Below, one piece after another: positions 1 to 12,000 of a stretch of DNA of 64,000 nucleotides; within the stretch, counting starts at the first letter, position 1; the number at the start of each line of letters is the position of its first letter. Source of the stretch: Isochrysis galbana (taxonomy: Eukaryota; Haptophyta; Isochrysidales; Isochrysidaceae); assembly GCA_018136815.1 (NCBI GenBank), contig CM030932.1, positions 3,595,790 through 3,659,789 of the forward strand. Direction: 5' to 3'. The translations under genes were made by a program, and so were the position numbers. Under the pieces are notes generated by a model that worked only from the letters and a program-made list of their open reading frames with translations, made no database searches and was not told the DNA's origin.

Positions 1-1310
1 CTGCGCGAGCTCCGCGTGCCAGGAGCGCTTTCGTCGCGCCGTCGCGCGTCATTGGCAGTATGGGTTGATTCCCAATACCGCCTGCCAAGCCCACCACCCA
101 GCGGCAGAAGATGATTTCTGCTTTGGGTGGTGGGTTCCCGCCAGATGCGCTGTGAGGCGCTCTGGCAAGATCTTGGGCTTTTTTGCTCGCCGCGGCGTAG
201 AGAGCTACGACGTGGCCCGTCCTGAGGCCACCCACGGGTCTTGCCTCATCGATCAGCGCCGAATCTGGCACTGTCAGCAGAGAGAGGAGGGCCGCGAGGG
301 CAGCCTCAACGCGGAGGCTTGTCAGCCACGCGTGGACGGCCGCGTCGGTGAGCTGGTCCTGGTTCTCGATGCCGAGTTCGAGTGAGGGCAAATCCTGCGA
401 GGGGCGGGTCGGGATGGTCAGTCAGGGCGGGGTCTGCGGCAGCCAGGGTAGCCGCGTGCGCGCGCTGTGAGGAGCTGGGTGGGCTGCGCGGGCCATGATG
501 CCAGAGGGTCAGGGGGTGGTCGGACTGTCGGCAGCCCGACACGGCGCTGCATCGGGCGGGAATCAAATGCCGAATGTAGCTTAGATATAAAGGAATCGAT
601 CCCCCCGCGGGCGCGACCGCCAATTCTTTACGGGTAGAGCGTGAGCGCGCGTGACGGAGGGGGGGGGAGGGGGGCAGAATCGCACCATCTCCTGGCTAAG
701 ATTTTCGTGGCGGCAGGTGGCCCCCCCTGAAGGTTTTTTATTGGGCCTCGCGCCACGGTCAAAAAATGAAAAATGCAGCATGCAGCCCAACCCTTACTAA
801 TAGTTAAAAAGCCCCTGTTTGACCGCCCTAGATAGGAGCAAAGTGTTCCGTATTTAACCGCAGTTGTTTTGTAGGATTGAGCTTTCTAGTCCGAGGGGTG
901 ACGTCATCGGCACCGAAGCTACGTCATTGGCTTGTCGCGCGAGCTAGCCCTCAATGGTAAGGCGGCTTGCCTTCATTTGGTCTCCTTTCCCTTCCAGTCT
1001 CACCCTACCATGAGCCCCCCCCGCGAGCACCCCGAAGGAGAGGCCCAGGAGCACCACGTACGCGACGAGAACAGCATCGCCTTGGCTCGGCATGAGGGCG
1101 CGCCCCGAGAGGGTCTCCTTCGACAACGCCTGTGCCATCCACAACGCCTGGGGAGCCTACTCGCCGGGGGATGGGGTAGAGGGGCTGTGGATGGGAAGGG
1201 GGGGGGGGGGTGCCTCTCTCTCTCCGCGCGCCCGCCCCCAAAAATATCTGACGAGCAAGGTTGCTCTCCGGCGGGGGCGTCTCGTCCGCTCTTTCGCGGA
1301 GACACGCCCT
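1..1310. other. No gene recognised
   Basis: GC-rich nuclear sequence. Several short overlapping open frames exist on both strands, but none has recognisable domains or a convincing composition. It contains G runs near 660-680 and 1198-1210. I see no RNA gene or mobile element here. Confidence 0.5.
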
Positions 1311-2339
1311 TCAAGAGGTGTTTCCCTGTTTACTCATTATTACCTTGTAAGCTTCCTCGACTACGACATGATATTCTTCGTTTAGCTTATTAATGTCACG
1401 AATAAATTTGCCGGCAGATTCTTGAGAGTACTCACTGACGATCTCAATGAACAATTCTAGCTTCCGTTGCAGTTCGTATAGTTTTGTGTTATTGCTACGT
1501 AGTGATAGCAGCTTCTTTTTATTGAATACCGGGTAGTAGGCTTCTAAGACTTTGTCGTATCTTTCCTTGAATTCTCGCAGATGTTTTTTTAAGTGATTGC
1601 TAACTTCAGGTTTGGTAAGTACGTAGTTCTCGATATGGGTTACGGGACCCCTCATCAGCGCCAAGTCCAATGTGTCAATCTCTTCCAGAGCTTTAGACAA
1701 AGCTGTCCATTCCTCATCGAGAATGCTTGAGACAGCGTCCCTAAACGAAATTGGTTCGGGTGTTTTCTTGGCCAATTCCTCAAGGGTACTTACCATAGTT
1801 GTGTAAGAATCCACTCGTTGTTTGAACTCAGCCGCCATTTTCGCATAAGATCTAGTATGTCGGGCTAACCCATGGGTTTGGTACTCTTGCGTTAGTTTAG
1901 TCAGGTGTAACTCACGTTTTATCTCTTTCGATCTCACTTCGGCAAGTTCCTGCAGGTATTTCAAGACGGTGATTAAAATCCCGAGGTAAATGCTGTAGTA
2001 CGACAGCCACTGAGCTGTTTCGCCCGGGTTGAGGGTCCCTTTGTGAGCTTTCGATTCTTTTTGCAATCGGTCCAACTGTTTTTGGGTTCCCTTCAATCTT
2101 GCAAATGCCTCCTCCATAGGCGAGAGCGGCGGCGGCGAGGGCGAAGAGGGGGAGGGGGACGGAGGAGGAGGTTGCCCGGTGGGAGGAGAAGAAGGTGGTC
2201 GCCCGGTGAGAGGATGAAGGGGATTATTCAGAAGTTTTGTTACCAAGCCATGTACTGACCCAGTCACCGGGACTGCAGTGTCGGGAGTATGAGTGAGTGC
2301 GAGGGTTTCTCCGACGGGCCCTCCCTCCCTCCTTGGCAT
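1311..2339 (-). CDS. Hypothetical helical protein
   Basis: A long open frame of 342 residues from an ATG at 2339, or 268 residues from an ATG at 2117. I do not recognise the family. From about residue 75 on, it reads as a credible soluble alpha-helical or coiled-coil protein rich in Lys, Glu and Leu, with motifs such as KQLDRLQKES and ELQRKLELFIEIV. The first 75 residues are Pro/Ser-rich and run into the neighbouring 75-bp repeat, so the ATG at 2117 may be the true start or an upstream exon may be missing. Its base composition (about 1320-2110) looks clearly less GC-rich than its neighbours, with A/T-ending codons, which may indicate a mobile-element or transferred gene. No transmembrane segment or catalytic motif is visible. 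Confidence 0.5.
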   Translation of the reverse strand: MPRREGGPVGETLALTHTPDTAVPVTGSVHGLVTKLLNNPLHPLTGRPPSSPPTGQPPPPSPSPSSPSPPPLSPMEEAFARLKGTQKQLDRLQKESKAHKGTLNPGETAQWLSYYSIYLGILITVLKYLQELAEVRSKEIKRELHLTKLTQEYQTHGLARHTRSYAKMAAEFKQRVDSYTTMVSTLEELAKKTPEPISFRDAVSSILDEEWTALSKALEEIDTLDLALMRGPVTHIENYVLTKPEVSNHLKKHLREFKERYDKVLEAYYPVFNKKKLLSLRSNNTKLYELQRKLELFIEIVSEYSQESAGKFIRDINKLNEEYHVVVEEAYKVIMSKQGNTS

Positions 2340-2736
2340 CGGCCCCAAATCTTAAAAGGTGGGGCTAGGGGGGTTGTAGGGTTCTCCGACGGCCCCTCCC
2401 TCCTTCCTTGGCATCGGCCCCAAATCTTAAAAGGTGGGGCTAGGGGGGTTGTTGGGTTCTCCGACGGCCCCTCCCTCCCTCCTTGGCATCGGCCCCAAAT
2501 CTTAAAAGGTGGGGCTAGGGGGGTTGTTGGGTTCTCCGACGGCCCCTCCCTCCCTCCTTGGCATCGGCCCCAAATCTTTAAAGGTGGGGCTAGGGGGGTT
2601 GTTGGGTTCTCCGACGGGCCCTCCCTCCCTCCTTGGCATCGGCCCCAAATCTTAAAAGGTGGGGCTAGGGGGGTTGTTGGGTTCTCCGACGGCCCCTCCC
2701 TCCCTCCTTGGCATCGGCCCCAAATCTTAAAAGGTG
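2300..2736. repeat. 75-bp tandem repeat, six copies
   Basis: The motif CTCCGACGG recurs at 75-bp steps (about 2309, 2384, 2459, 2534, 2609, 2684). Each unit holds a C/T-rich block, the phrase CATCGGCCCCAAATCTTAAA and a G-rich block GGTGGGGCTAGGGGGGTTG. Copies differ by single substitutions and a single A/T variant. Because 75 is a multiple of three, both strands carry an open 25-residue periodic frame. I would not call either a gene on that evidence alone. It abuts the 5' end of the minus-strand ORF at 1311-2339. Confidence 0.9.
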
Positions 2737-3474
2737 ACAAGTGGGCACGCGATACCCATGTGTTCTGCTTGATCTACCTCTGGAGCTCGTACTGGGATTC
2801 CGAAAACGCCTTTCAAGACGTTCACGTTATGGACAGCGACGCGAATCTACTCCAGAGAATCGACCCAAGCCGTCGGCAGAGCAACCTGTTGTTCCCCGGG
2901 TTAGTCGAGAAGATACGTGTCTTTCTTGCTGGAGAAGAGCAACGCAAGCGCGCCAAGATGTCTTGAGGACAGAGCGAGAGAGAAAGAGAAGGAGGACTCA
3001 CGAAAGGAGGGGGGCAAGTCATCCCGCCACTTCCGTTCCTCCCCATGCCTTTCCAGACAAGAGTAGCACGCCAATGCAGGGGGCTGTGGCGCATGCGCTC
3101 AAGAAAGAGTTTGTCCCACTCTTTGCGTTTGTGCCCTTCTTGCTCGCCTGATGGGCCTCCGGTATAATTTAAAAAAAATCTGAAGATTCAGGGCTACACA
3201 CCTACAGTCTACTGGACTCTCCAGCTCTATTCCCATCGCCCTTATCTCCCCTCCCTCCACCTCCTCCCCTGCCCTCCTTCTTTCCTTTTTCTTTGGTTTC
3301 CGGGGTCCGACCTCGGTGCGCTACCTGAGGTCTGGTTTGGAGTGTGGGGTCCGGGCAGGCCTTTTGGTCTTTCTTATTCGTATGTCAAGTCCTCTCGGCC
3401 GTGTTTCAGTGGTTGGTTCCCGTCTAGATCGCATTGCCTCTATCGGTGCCCTCCCTTACTGGTTGAATAGGTGT
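2737..3474. other. No gene recognised
   Basis: This stretch holds short overlapping frames on both strands with no recognisable domain. A pyrimidine-rich tract lies at about 3225-3300 and an A run at 3171-3178. No RNA gene is seen. Confidence 0.4.
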
Positions 3475-4221
3475 TCATTCGTCCTCTTTGCCTCGCTCTT
3501 CGATCTCTTGTACAACGTGCGCGACCCTCAGCTGAGTGGCTAGCTCGGCTAGCTCCTCGCTGGGTTCGAGCTCACCTTTGTCGCTTATGTGAAATACGGG
3601 CCTTAAGTCGCCTATGTCTATCCTCTTCTTGGGTTGTCTTCCCATGCCCGCATGCCCGCTTGGGCCGTTATCTCGCTGAGTCGGTTTCATATGCGAATAA
3701 TAGTGTGACGAATTGGAATGGCCCATAGGGCCTGAGGGCAATGAGGAAGGAGGCAGGCCGGCGGCAGGCACGGCAGAGGAGACGACTTCGGAGACGCTGA
3801 CGGGCTGAGGCCCGTCAGCAGAGGAAGGCGGGAAAGCGGGCTTGGGCGAAGGCGAGGACGGCGGCGAGAGCGACATCGAGCGAGAGGCGAGAGGCGAGGG
3901 TGAGTGAGAGGAGGGCTGTGTTGGCAAGGGCTGGTGAGAGGAGAGACGAGTTTGTAGGGTACGAGTATTACGAGAGCGAGAGCGACGAGAGCGAGAGCGA
4001 CGGATGACGACTGCCGACAGGACGTCGGATCCAACGATGCTGTGACACCGACTCACGAACACACCAGAATCATTCACCCAAACCAAGCAAAACATGAAAT
4101 AACCTAGACCCCTAAACCGCCGATAACTCAAACACGTCGCGAGAGACGGAGAGAGAGCGCGCGCGAGAGAGAGAGAATCCACAGCGATGGCCGGAGCGTG
4201 TCTTCGTTTTAGATTTCCCAC
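3475..4221 (-). CDS. Hypothetical Ser/Pro-rich protein, tentative
   Basis: An open frame of up to 248 codons. No clear ATG supports the extreme 5' end (it opens at GTG), so the true start may be internal or in another exon. The middle is Ser/Pro/Arg-rich. The last 55 residues, beginning at GRQPKKRIDIGDLRPVFHIS and ending in an acidic helix, look like a genuine folded or charged tail. The family is not recognised. It lies upstream of, and on the same strand as, the ORF at 1311-2339, and both have an SPSP-type linker, so they could be pieces of one gene or element. That link is speculative. Confidence 0.3.
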   Translation of the reverse strand: MGNLKRRHAPAIAVDSLSLARALSPSLATCLSYRRFRGLGYFMFCLVWVNDSGVFVSRCHSIVGSDVLSAVVIRRSRSRRSRSRNTRTLQTRLSSHQPLPTQPSSHSPSPLASRSMSLSPPSSPSPKPAFPPSSADGPQPVSVSEVVSSAVPAAGLPPSSLPSGPMGHSNSSHYYSHMKPTQRDNGPSGHAGMGRQPKKRIDIGDLRPVFHISDKGELEPSEELAELATQLRVAHVVQEIEERGKEDE

Positions 4222-4344
4222 GAGGCGGAAAGTCGAGGAGGAACGTTATGTCGCGCAACCGCGGCGATCACTTTGGATACAGATCGCAGCGAGATCGCGT
4301 ACATGGCGTACGGAGGGGGTTTACATACTAATTATGGACGTTAC

Positions 4345-4512
4345 GCCGGGGGGGGGGGGGGGCGCAAGTGGGAGTTCGCGAGAGCGCGCGGGGCGAGAGG
4401 GGGAGCGAGAGAGAGGGAGAGGGAGAGGGAGAGCGAGAGCGAGAGCGAGAGAGAGCGAGCGGCGAGGGAGAGGGAGAGCGAGAGCGAGAGCGGGCGGAGT
4501 GGGAGCGGCAAG
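4345..4512. repeat. G run and GAGAGC/GA microsatellite
   Basis: A G homopolymer near 4350-4362 is followed by a purine-rich imperfect GAGAGC/GAGA tract. Open frames on both strands here are only repeat translations. Confidence 0.9.
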
Positions 4513-4527
4513 GGAAAGGGACATTCT

Positions 4528-4628
4528 TTCACTACATATTTTCTACATATTTGGGAGGATTTCCTACATATTTCGACATATTTTTACTACATATTTGGGC
4601 GAGAAAAACTACATACTACATATTTCTA
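4528..4628. repeat. Short AT-rich CTACATATTT direct repeats
   Basis: The word ACATATTT recurs at least five times in about 100 bp, usually as CTACATATTT and twice followed by GGG. It forms an AT-rich island directly after the GA tract. Function unknown. Confidence 0.7.
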
Positions 4629-6025
4629 CCTAGGCCTAATAGTGGTAGCCTGCCACTCCTTTGTAGTGCCTTCAATTCAGCAATGGAAATGGGGGAGCAC
4701 TAGTGCTTAGTGTGAAAGGCATTGGCGCCCCTACCATTTTCCTCTTTTTTTTACACGATACTGCGAAAATTCACTTTTCTCAAAACCATTAACCGAGGGT
4801 TTTATGTTTTATGTTCTTGGACCGACTGCCGTTATTGACGCACACACCATGTACACAAAAGGCCTGCCCCGCCGAACACGCACTCTGAACCGGGCTCTAG
4901 GTAGCGCACCTGGGCCGCACCCCTGATACCGAAGACAAAGGAATGATGGGGGGAAGGGGAAGAGGTGGAGGGAAGGGGGGGAAAGGGAAAGGGAGATGTC
5001 AGGTAGGACTACCTAGATATAGTAGATGTTAGCCCAGAATCTTCAGATGTTTTTTTCTATGTTCGTCGTGTTCGTGCAAGGCGTGCAGATTCGGGTTCTC
5101 CTTGGGCTCAAGCTCAAGTCCTGGTCCGCCGATTTTCGTTTCGAAATTCTATTGCCGCCGATTTTATTTTTACTATTGCGGCGGTAATTGTCCACACGTT
5201 TAAGGTAAGAAATGGAGGTGGCAGAACTGGGCCCCTCGCGATAAGATCCCCTGACGAATTGGGAAGACAGTGAGCCGCCATTGCTACACACACGTGGACG
5301 TGGCGGTAGTTTTAAGAAATTTCTACTCCTGCAGAATTTGGGGAATATATGCGCCTACTCCCACAAATCGCCAAGAAGAGACAAAGACACGCATAACCGC
5401 CATCGATCAGGCGACATTGACATTGATGAGCGCGTACGTAAGTAGAGTGTAGTATCGAGAGTCAGTCGATGCGACAAAAGAATAGAAGGGGGGAAGAGAG
5501 GGACCGGACAGAGCAGAATGCTGATTCATCGGTTGTCAGGTTCACGAGCACGCACGCGTGCTAGTGCGCTCAGCCAGCGAACCTCGTTGGGCGGTGGCGA
5601 CGCGCGCACAGTGGGCACGCAAAGACACCGACGGGCGAAAGGAGCAGCGCTGTGATGACCGATGGTCCGGCGGACGACAACATGGCAACAAAACGAACAC
5701 CTGCTGATCGCAGCGAACCAATGGTTGGCATAATGACGTCCCGGAGAGGTCCACAGCATCGGTGGAAAGCGCATGTTGAAAAAAAGACGCGAGTTTCCTA
5801 TTCCACGGAGTGGTGGCAACCCAGGTAGCGCGCCAAGGGGGATCGGTATGAACATCGGCGAAATGCACTGCCCGAGACGAGCAGCGCGAGGTCCGCCTTC
5901 GTGGAGCCAGGCTACTACGCCTGTCGAGAGAGGGGAAACACGTCGAGACCCGCCTGCACTGTGTGAGGGAACATCCTTTTAGGAACTTGTGTGAAGTGCA
6001 AGGCGAATCCGCAGCCTTGCTCGAC
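4629..6025. other. No gene recognised; 3' flank of kinase gene
   Basis: No convincing gene on either strand. Small frames at about 5043-5291 and 5526-5868 have no recognisable features. A G/A-rich patch lies at 4945-5000. The part next to 6026 probably contains the 3' UTR of the minus-strand kinase gene, but I could not place a polyadenylation signal with confidence. Confidence 0.4.
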
Positions 6026-9000
6026 TCAGCGCGGGTGGCCGTTGTTACTCATGGTCACCCCCAATCCCAGCTCTTGCTCAAGCACACGAGCCTTGTCCTC
6101 GCTCATGGCGAGTGTAGCAGGCTTGTTCGCAGTCGCAGACTCTTCAGTCTTGGAAGGTACAGCCATCCCGCTCGGTGAGGCCTTTCCTGAAGCGGACTGC
6201 ATGCTCGTGATCGAGCCCAAAGAGTCAGAAGATGCATTGAGCGCCGACTTCGGCTTCAGATCCGATGAGAACTGGTCCATGATCTTCGCCTTGGAGGCAG
6301 CAGCAATCTTGGCTTCCTCCCCCGTGCTTCTCGGCGTCGACGCGCGCGGCGCTCCGCCCGCACCGGGTTGAGAACCAGCTGGAATTGATTTTGTAGGCAG
6401 CGACCCCGTCACCGATGTTGCCGGATGTGGCTTCGTAGTGTGAACGTTAGGCGCAGGGGACGACGCTGGGGCTTGCCGCAAACCCGGTTGTTGCTGCTGC
6501 TGTTGTGTGGGCCGCGGCGCCCGCTGGTGCTGCTGCTGCGGGGCCGTTCGCTGGTGCTGCTGCTGCGGCGGCGCTCTCCGCTCCTGCTGCTGGGTCGTGT
6601 GCTGTTGTTGCTGAGGTGCAGCCTGCTGTGTCTGCTGTTGCACAGGATGCATTTGCTGCTGGGGCGCCTGCTGCTGTTGCTGCTGCTGCGCCTGCTGCTG
6701 TTGCTGCGTTTGCTGCTGCAGCGGCTGCGTTTGCTGCAGCGGCTGCGACTGCTGCGGCGGCGGGTGCTGCTGCGATGGCTGCGACTGCTGCGGCGGCGGG
6801 TGCTGCTGCGATGGCTGCGACTGCTGCGGCGATGGCTGCGACTGCTGCTGCAGCGGCTGCTGCTGCGATGGCTGCGACTGCTGCGATGGCTGCGACTGCT
6901 GCATCATGTGCTGCTGCGGCGCTAGCGGCCTTTGAGGCGTCTGCTGCTGCATAAGTGCCTGTTGCTGCAGCTGCTGCTGCATCCGCTGCGGCTGTTGCAT
7001 CGACTGCTGCTGTTGCGACATCGGCGTCGGCGCCTGTGGCTGTGGCTGCGGCTGGGATTGTTGCGCTGTGGAAGGTTGCTGCTGAGAGAGCTGTTGTACC
7101 TGAGCCTGCTGCTGCCGAGCTTGTGGGTAAGTCTGCGGCGGCGGTGGCTGTGCTTGCTGCTGCAACTGTTGTGCTGCCTGTGGTGCATCTCCATGTTGCT
7201 GACACATGGTTTGGTGCTTTTGCGCGACCTGCGGGGCTAGCGCTTGCTGTGCTGCCGCATGCGACGCCCCTGTTTCCGGTGCCGCCCCCTGCGGCATCCC
7301 TTGCTGGACTTGCGAGCTTCCCGACCCCGATTGCTGAGCATTTGTCGGGGGTTCAGGTGGCGCGGCCGAGGACGGCATGCCACCACCGGCACTGCCGCCG
7401 TGCGCTGTCGCAGGTGTACTTCCAGCCGTAGAGTTCGTCGCAGAGTCAGCAAATGCTGCACCATTCACCGCGGCGACGTCGGCGGGCGCCAAGCCCCCCG
7501 TCACAACAGCGGACGCATACGTCGGTGGTGCCGAGGCGGTGCTGCACGCCGGCGAAATCTGCGGCGGCGGGACGCTCTGATCGAAGAACTGTGGCGGGGC
7601 AGAGGCAGACGAGCCTGTAGGAGAGAGCTCGCCCTCCTGTACCGAGGAACGGCTGGATGCACCGCCGACATCCTGCGCGGGCGGAATGTTCACATGCAGT
7701 CCGGCGCCCGGCGCTCTTGATGATGTCATCGAAGAGACCGAGGACACAGATGGCGGCATCGGCACATGCTGCTGCGAACTGAGTTGTTGGTGTGGCAACA
7801 TTGCGACAAGATGTTGAGCATGCTGCTGAGGCTGAACCATCTGCACCTGCCCGAGATGCTGCTGAAATTGTTGCGACAGGGATTGCGAGTGCGCCAAATG
7901 CTGAATGTGCTGCGGCACGATCTGTTCCGACTGCTGCAACCCGGGCTGCGGCGCAGAGTGCCGCTGCGGTTGCACGTCGGCCAGCCAACCATGTGCTGTG
8001 GGCGCAGCCGCCGGCCCTTGTGCGTCGGCCTGCCACATGGGCGCGATCCCGGGCGCGGGGGCAGTCGCAGACGACATCTCAGACTGCCAATGTGGCGGCG
8101 TCATCTGTTGCTGCACGCCTTGGGGTGGTGGCTGCTGCATGACGCCGGCCTGAGCCCCAGGCATCGGCGCCTGGCCTTGGGGTGCATAGTGCATGTGGTG
8201 GTGCTGCTGCTGTGATGGGGCACTCTGGTCGACATGTGCGTGGAGATGTGTAGATTGCTGCTGCGGCAGCTGTTGCTGCAGCTGGGACGGTTGCTGCTGC
8301 AGCAGCTGCTGCAGATGAGGCGGCGGCTGCTGCAGCTGGGGCGGCGGCTGCTGCTGCTGGGGCGGCGGCTGCTGCTGCTGCAGCTGGGGCGGCTGCTGCT
8401 GCTGCTGCAGCTGGGGCGGCGGCTGCTGCTGCTGCAGCTGGGGTGGCGGCGGCTGCTGCTGCAGCTGGGGCGGCGGCGGCTGCTGCTGCTGCAGCTGTGG
8501 CGGCGGCTGCTGCTGCAGCTGGGGCGGCGGCTGCTGCTGCAGCAGCTGGGGCGGCGGCTGCTGCTGCAGCTGGGGCGGCTGCTGCTGCTGCTGCTGCTGC
8601 AGCTGGGGTGGCTGCAGCAGCTGGGGCGGCGGCGGCTGCTGGGGCTGCTGCTGCTGGGGCTGCTGCTGCTGCAGCTGGGGCTGCTGCGGCTGTTGGGGCT
8701 GCGGCTGGGGCGGCTGCTGCTGCACGTACTGCATCTGCGGCTGCCCTTGGATCTGCCCCTGTGGAGCCATGACGGGCTGGTGCGGCATGTAGGGCTGCGA
8801 GGGCGCAGGTGCCATTGATGAAGGCTGCTGCGGCTGAGAGGTGTCCGTGCACCATTGCGCCGGCTGTTGCTGGTGGACCTGTTGCACCATGCCTGCAGGC
8901 GCCTGGTGTAGCATACTATGTGCCTGCATGTGCACTTGCTGTGGAATGTACTGAGTCACCGCGTTCTGTGGCGGTGGCGTATAGTGCTGCTGCGCTTGCG

Positions 9001-12000
9001 AGGGCTGTGGCTGCTGGTACTGCTGCTGCGACGGGTGATATGCCGTGGCATCGTACCGCTGGGCCGTCGCAGCTGTGTGGTAGCCCTGTTCTATAAGGGG
9101 TGCATTGTATTCAGGCGATGTGGAGAACTGCGCGGGCACGCCATGATAGTGTTGGGTTGCCTGCTGCTGCTGTTGCTGTTCCTTGGTCCGGCGCTCCCTG
9201 ATCATCTTTTTCATGCGCTCGTTTTGTTGCTTGTGCTTGGCCGTGAGCTGCTCCATCTCCTTCTTTTGCTGCTCGGCAATGCTGCGCATGATCTCCATGT
9301 CATCCTGGTCGCCGTCGTCAAGCTCGTCGTCGTCCTTCGACCCGGCAGCGCCCGCGTAGCTTGGGATGGGTTGAGGGTGCTGAACGGGCGCTTGAAAGGC
9401 CTGCTGGTGCGGCACATGCTGACTGGGATACGCGGAGGCGCCGGCTACCGAGTGCATCATCGCCGCGTGTTGCTGATAGTGTGGCTGCTGACCCATGCTC
9501 ATCGGCACTCCCGTCGCTTTGGGGGCCATGGGGATGGGCGCCTGCGGGTGCGATGTTTTCTCGTTGCCGAGCGAGCCGAACGATGAGCCCATGGAGGACA
9601 GGTCCTTTGGAGGTCCACTGTCCACCGAGGTGGCGCGCCCGGACTGCAGAGAGACTGAGTGGTCTTGACAGCCGTTCTCGAGCCACGAGTCGGAAACGGT
9701 GCCCGAAATGTGTGCGCCCGGCGGCAGGTAGTCCGGCCGGTGCTGGCTGTCCGAGTCCATGGGAGGCAGCTCCGGAGGCGGGGCGCTCACACTGTCGACT
9801 ACAGGCGGCGCCTGCGGTCCAGGCGGCCGGGGCTGTGGCGGCGGCATCGAGGAAGTGGAGGATGGGATTGTCCCCAAGGTGACAGCGTGCGGCTCCACGA
9901 CGGGCATGCCCACCGCGACCGATGTGGCATAGCCGCCGGGGCCGCCGTTTGCCAAACAGAAGTTGATCTGCGCGATGATGTCCTCGCGTGTCCCGTCGTC
10001 GGTGCTCAAGCTCAGTTCCTCGATCATCTCGGTGGCGACAGCTTCAGCGGTGTCCTCCGTCGGGTCCATCTTGAATGTCACTGTCCGGTGCTCCCCATCG
10101 ATCAGAATGCTGCACGTCAAGTCGACCTCGGCGGAGCCCGCGCCGGCGCTTGAGTCACTCGTTGACCGCGGGGGGGTGGACATCTGCAACATGGCAGAGC
10201 CGGAGGGCTGCATGCTCGCGACTGCTTCCGGGAGGTCGGAGAACCCTGGGGCGGCAGCCACCACTGCCGTATTCGTGCCCTGTTCAACATGCGCTGCCCC
10301 TGCCTCAGACTCCTCGCTACCGCCCCCTGCCTCGCCCTGCTGCACAATTGCGGGAGGCGGGTCGGGAGGCGGCGCGGCGGGCGACGATGCGGGCGGCGGC
10401 AGCGCGGCGACGGGCGACGGCGCGGCGGCGGGAACGGATGGTACAGCGGCGACGGGTGGTGCCGCAGCGGAGATCTCGGTCTCCCCCGCCGGCACCTGCG
10501 GCGCCGACGAGGCCTGCGAGATGGGCGCCGCCGCCTCCGCAAGGTGCTCCGCCGTGACGGACGCCGGCGCCGCGGTGACGCTGCGCTCCGAGGATGGTGC
10601 AGGCGCTGTCTGTGCCGCCGGTGAATCCTCTCCTGAGGTTGCCAAGGCCACCGGCTTATCGTCGTCCGAGCCTGGCCCTCCGAAAGGGAGGCGAAGCCAC
10701 TCGTGCTCCAGCAGCTCAGCTGCAGATGGGCGTCTGGTGTGATCATGCAACAGGCAGAGCTCGATGAAGTTGCGCGTCTGCTCATCGCGAATCCTGTCGA
10801 GCGCGGCAGGCTTGGCCTTGGTGGTTACCTTGCGATAGATCTGCGCGGCGTTCGTGCATTCCGAGTACGGGTACTCGGAGGTGACCATCTCTAGCACAGA
10901 CATGCCGAACGCGTAGATATCCACCTTTTCGTCGTACATCTCATCATACAACTCGGGTGCCATGAACTCGGGCGTTCCCAATACGGACTGGGCGGGGCCC
11001 TCGCGCATGAGCGTCGACAAGCCCAAGTCCCCAATCTTGATCTCCGAGTTGTTTCCATTGATGAAGATGTTGTCGCACTTGAGATCGCGATGGATGATGT
11101 GATTCGAGTGGAGGTACGCGAGGCCATCCAGGATCTGCCGGCACCACTTCTTCACCACCTTGCGCTTCACTCGCTTGGCCTTTGCGATGTACCTGAGGCA
11201 CGGCGTCCCGGAGCTGGGTCGGAACGGGCAGGGGGCGCACGAGGATCGATTGCGCGCGGTGTCCGTGGCTCGCCCGACCCATCCGTCCCCGCCGCACGCA
11301 AGGCTGGCATGGGCTGAGGGCCGGCTCACTGCTTCAGTGTGCCGGACGTCATGATCTCGGTGATGAACACGAGAGAGTTGGGCGAAGCACGCGAGTTGAC
11401 CTCGGTCAGCTTGAAGTACGTGAAGAACGTGAGGATGTTCTTGTGCTGGAGCGACTTGAGTATATCCACCTCCTTGTAGATTTGCGAGACAACTTGTGCG
11501 TCCGCCCGGTCCAGGCTCACCTGGCACCATGCCACCTCAATGCCCTGCGCGCACGAATGGGCCGGAGCGCACCAATCAGCACGAGGCGCGATGCTCCCTC
11601 ACCAGGCTGGTGCGCGCAGACGCACACCGTCCCACCGGACACTTGTGAAGAGGCGCGTGCGGCGGCACCGCCGTCACGCAGAGCCACTGCCGTGCCGCCA
11701 CGCGCGGCGCGAATGGGCTGCGAGCCGCGCATGCGCAAGTTGCTCGCGTCCGACGACGCTCGACACCAAACACAAACCTCCCAACCCCCTTGCTGCCCCC
11801 ATCCCCCAGCGGGTCGGAGGGGTAGCGAGCCACTTGCCTCCTCCTCGTCATACGCCTTGTAGACCGACTTGAAAGCGCCAACACCGAGCGACTGACGAAA
11901 CTGCAGCGGTGCAGGAGGCAGAGAATCAGCTGAGGGTGGGCGCAGAGAGGGAGCGCAGGGGGGACAGAGCGCAGGCAGCCTGCCCCTCCTTTGCCTCTCT

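Noticed and set aside
8443-8772. Plus-strand alanine-rich frame
   Set aside because: Shadow of the kinase Gln/Pro tract.
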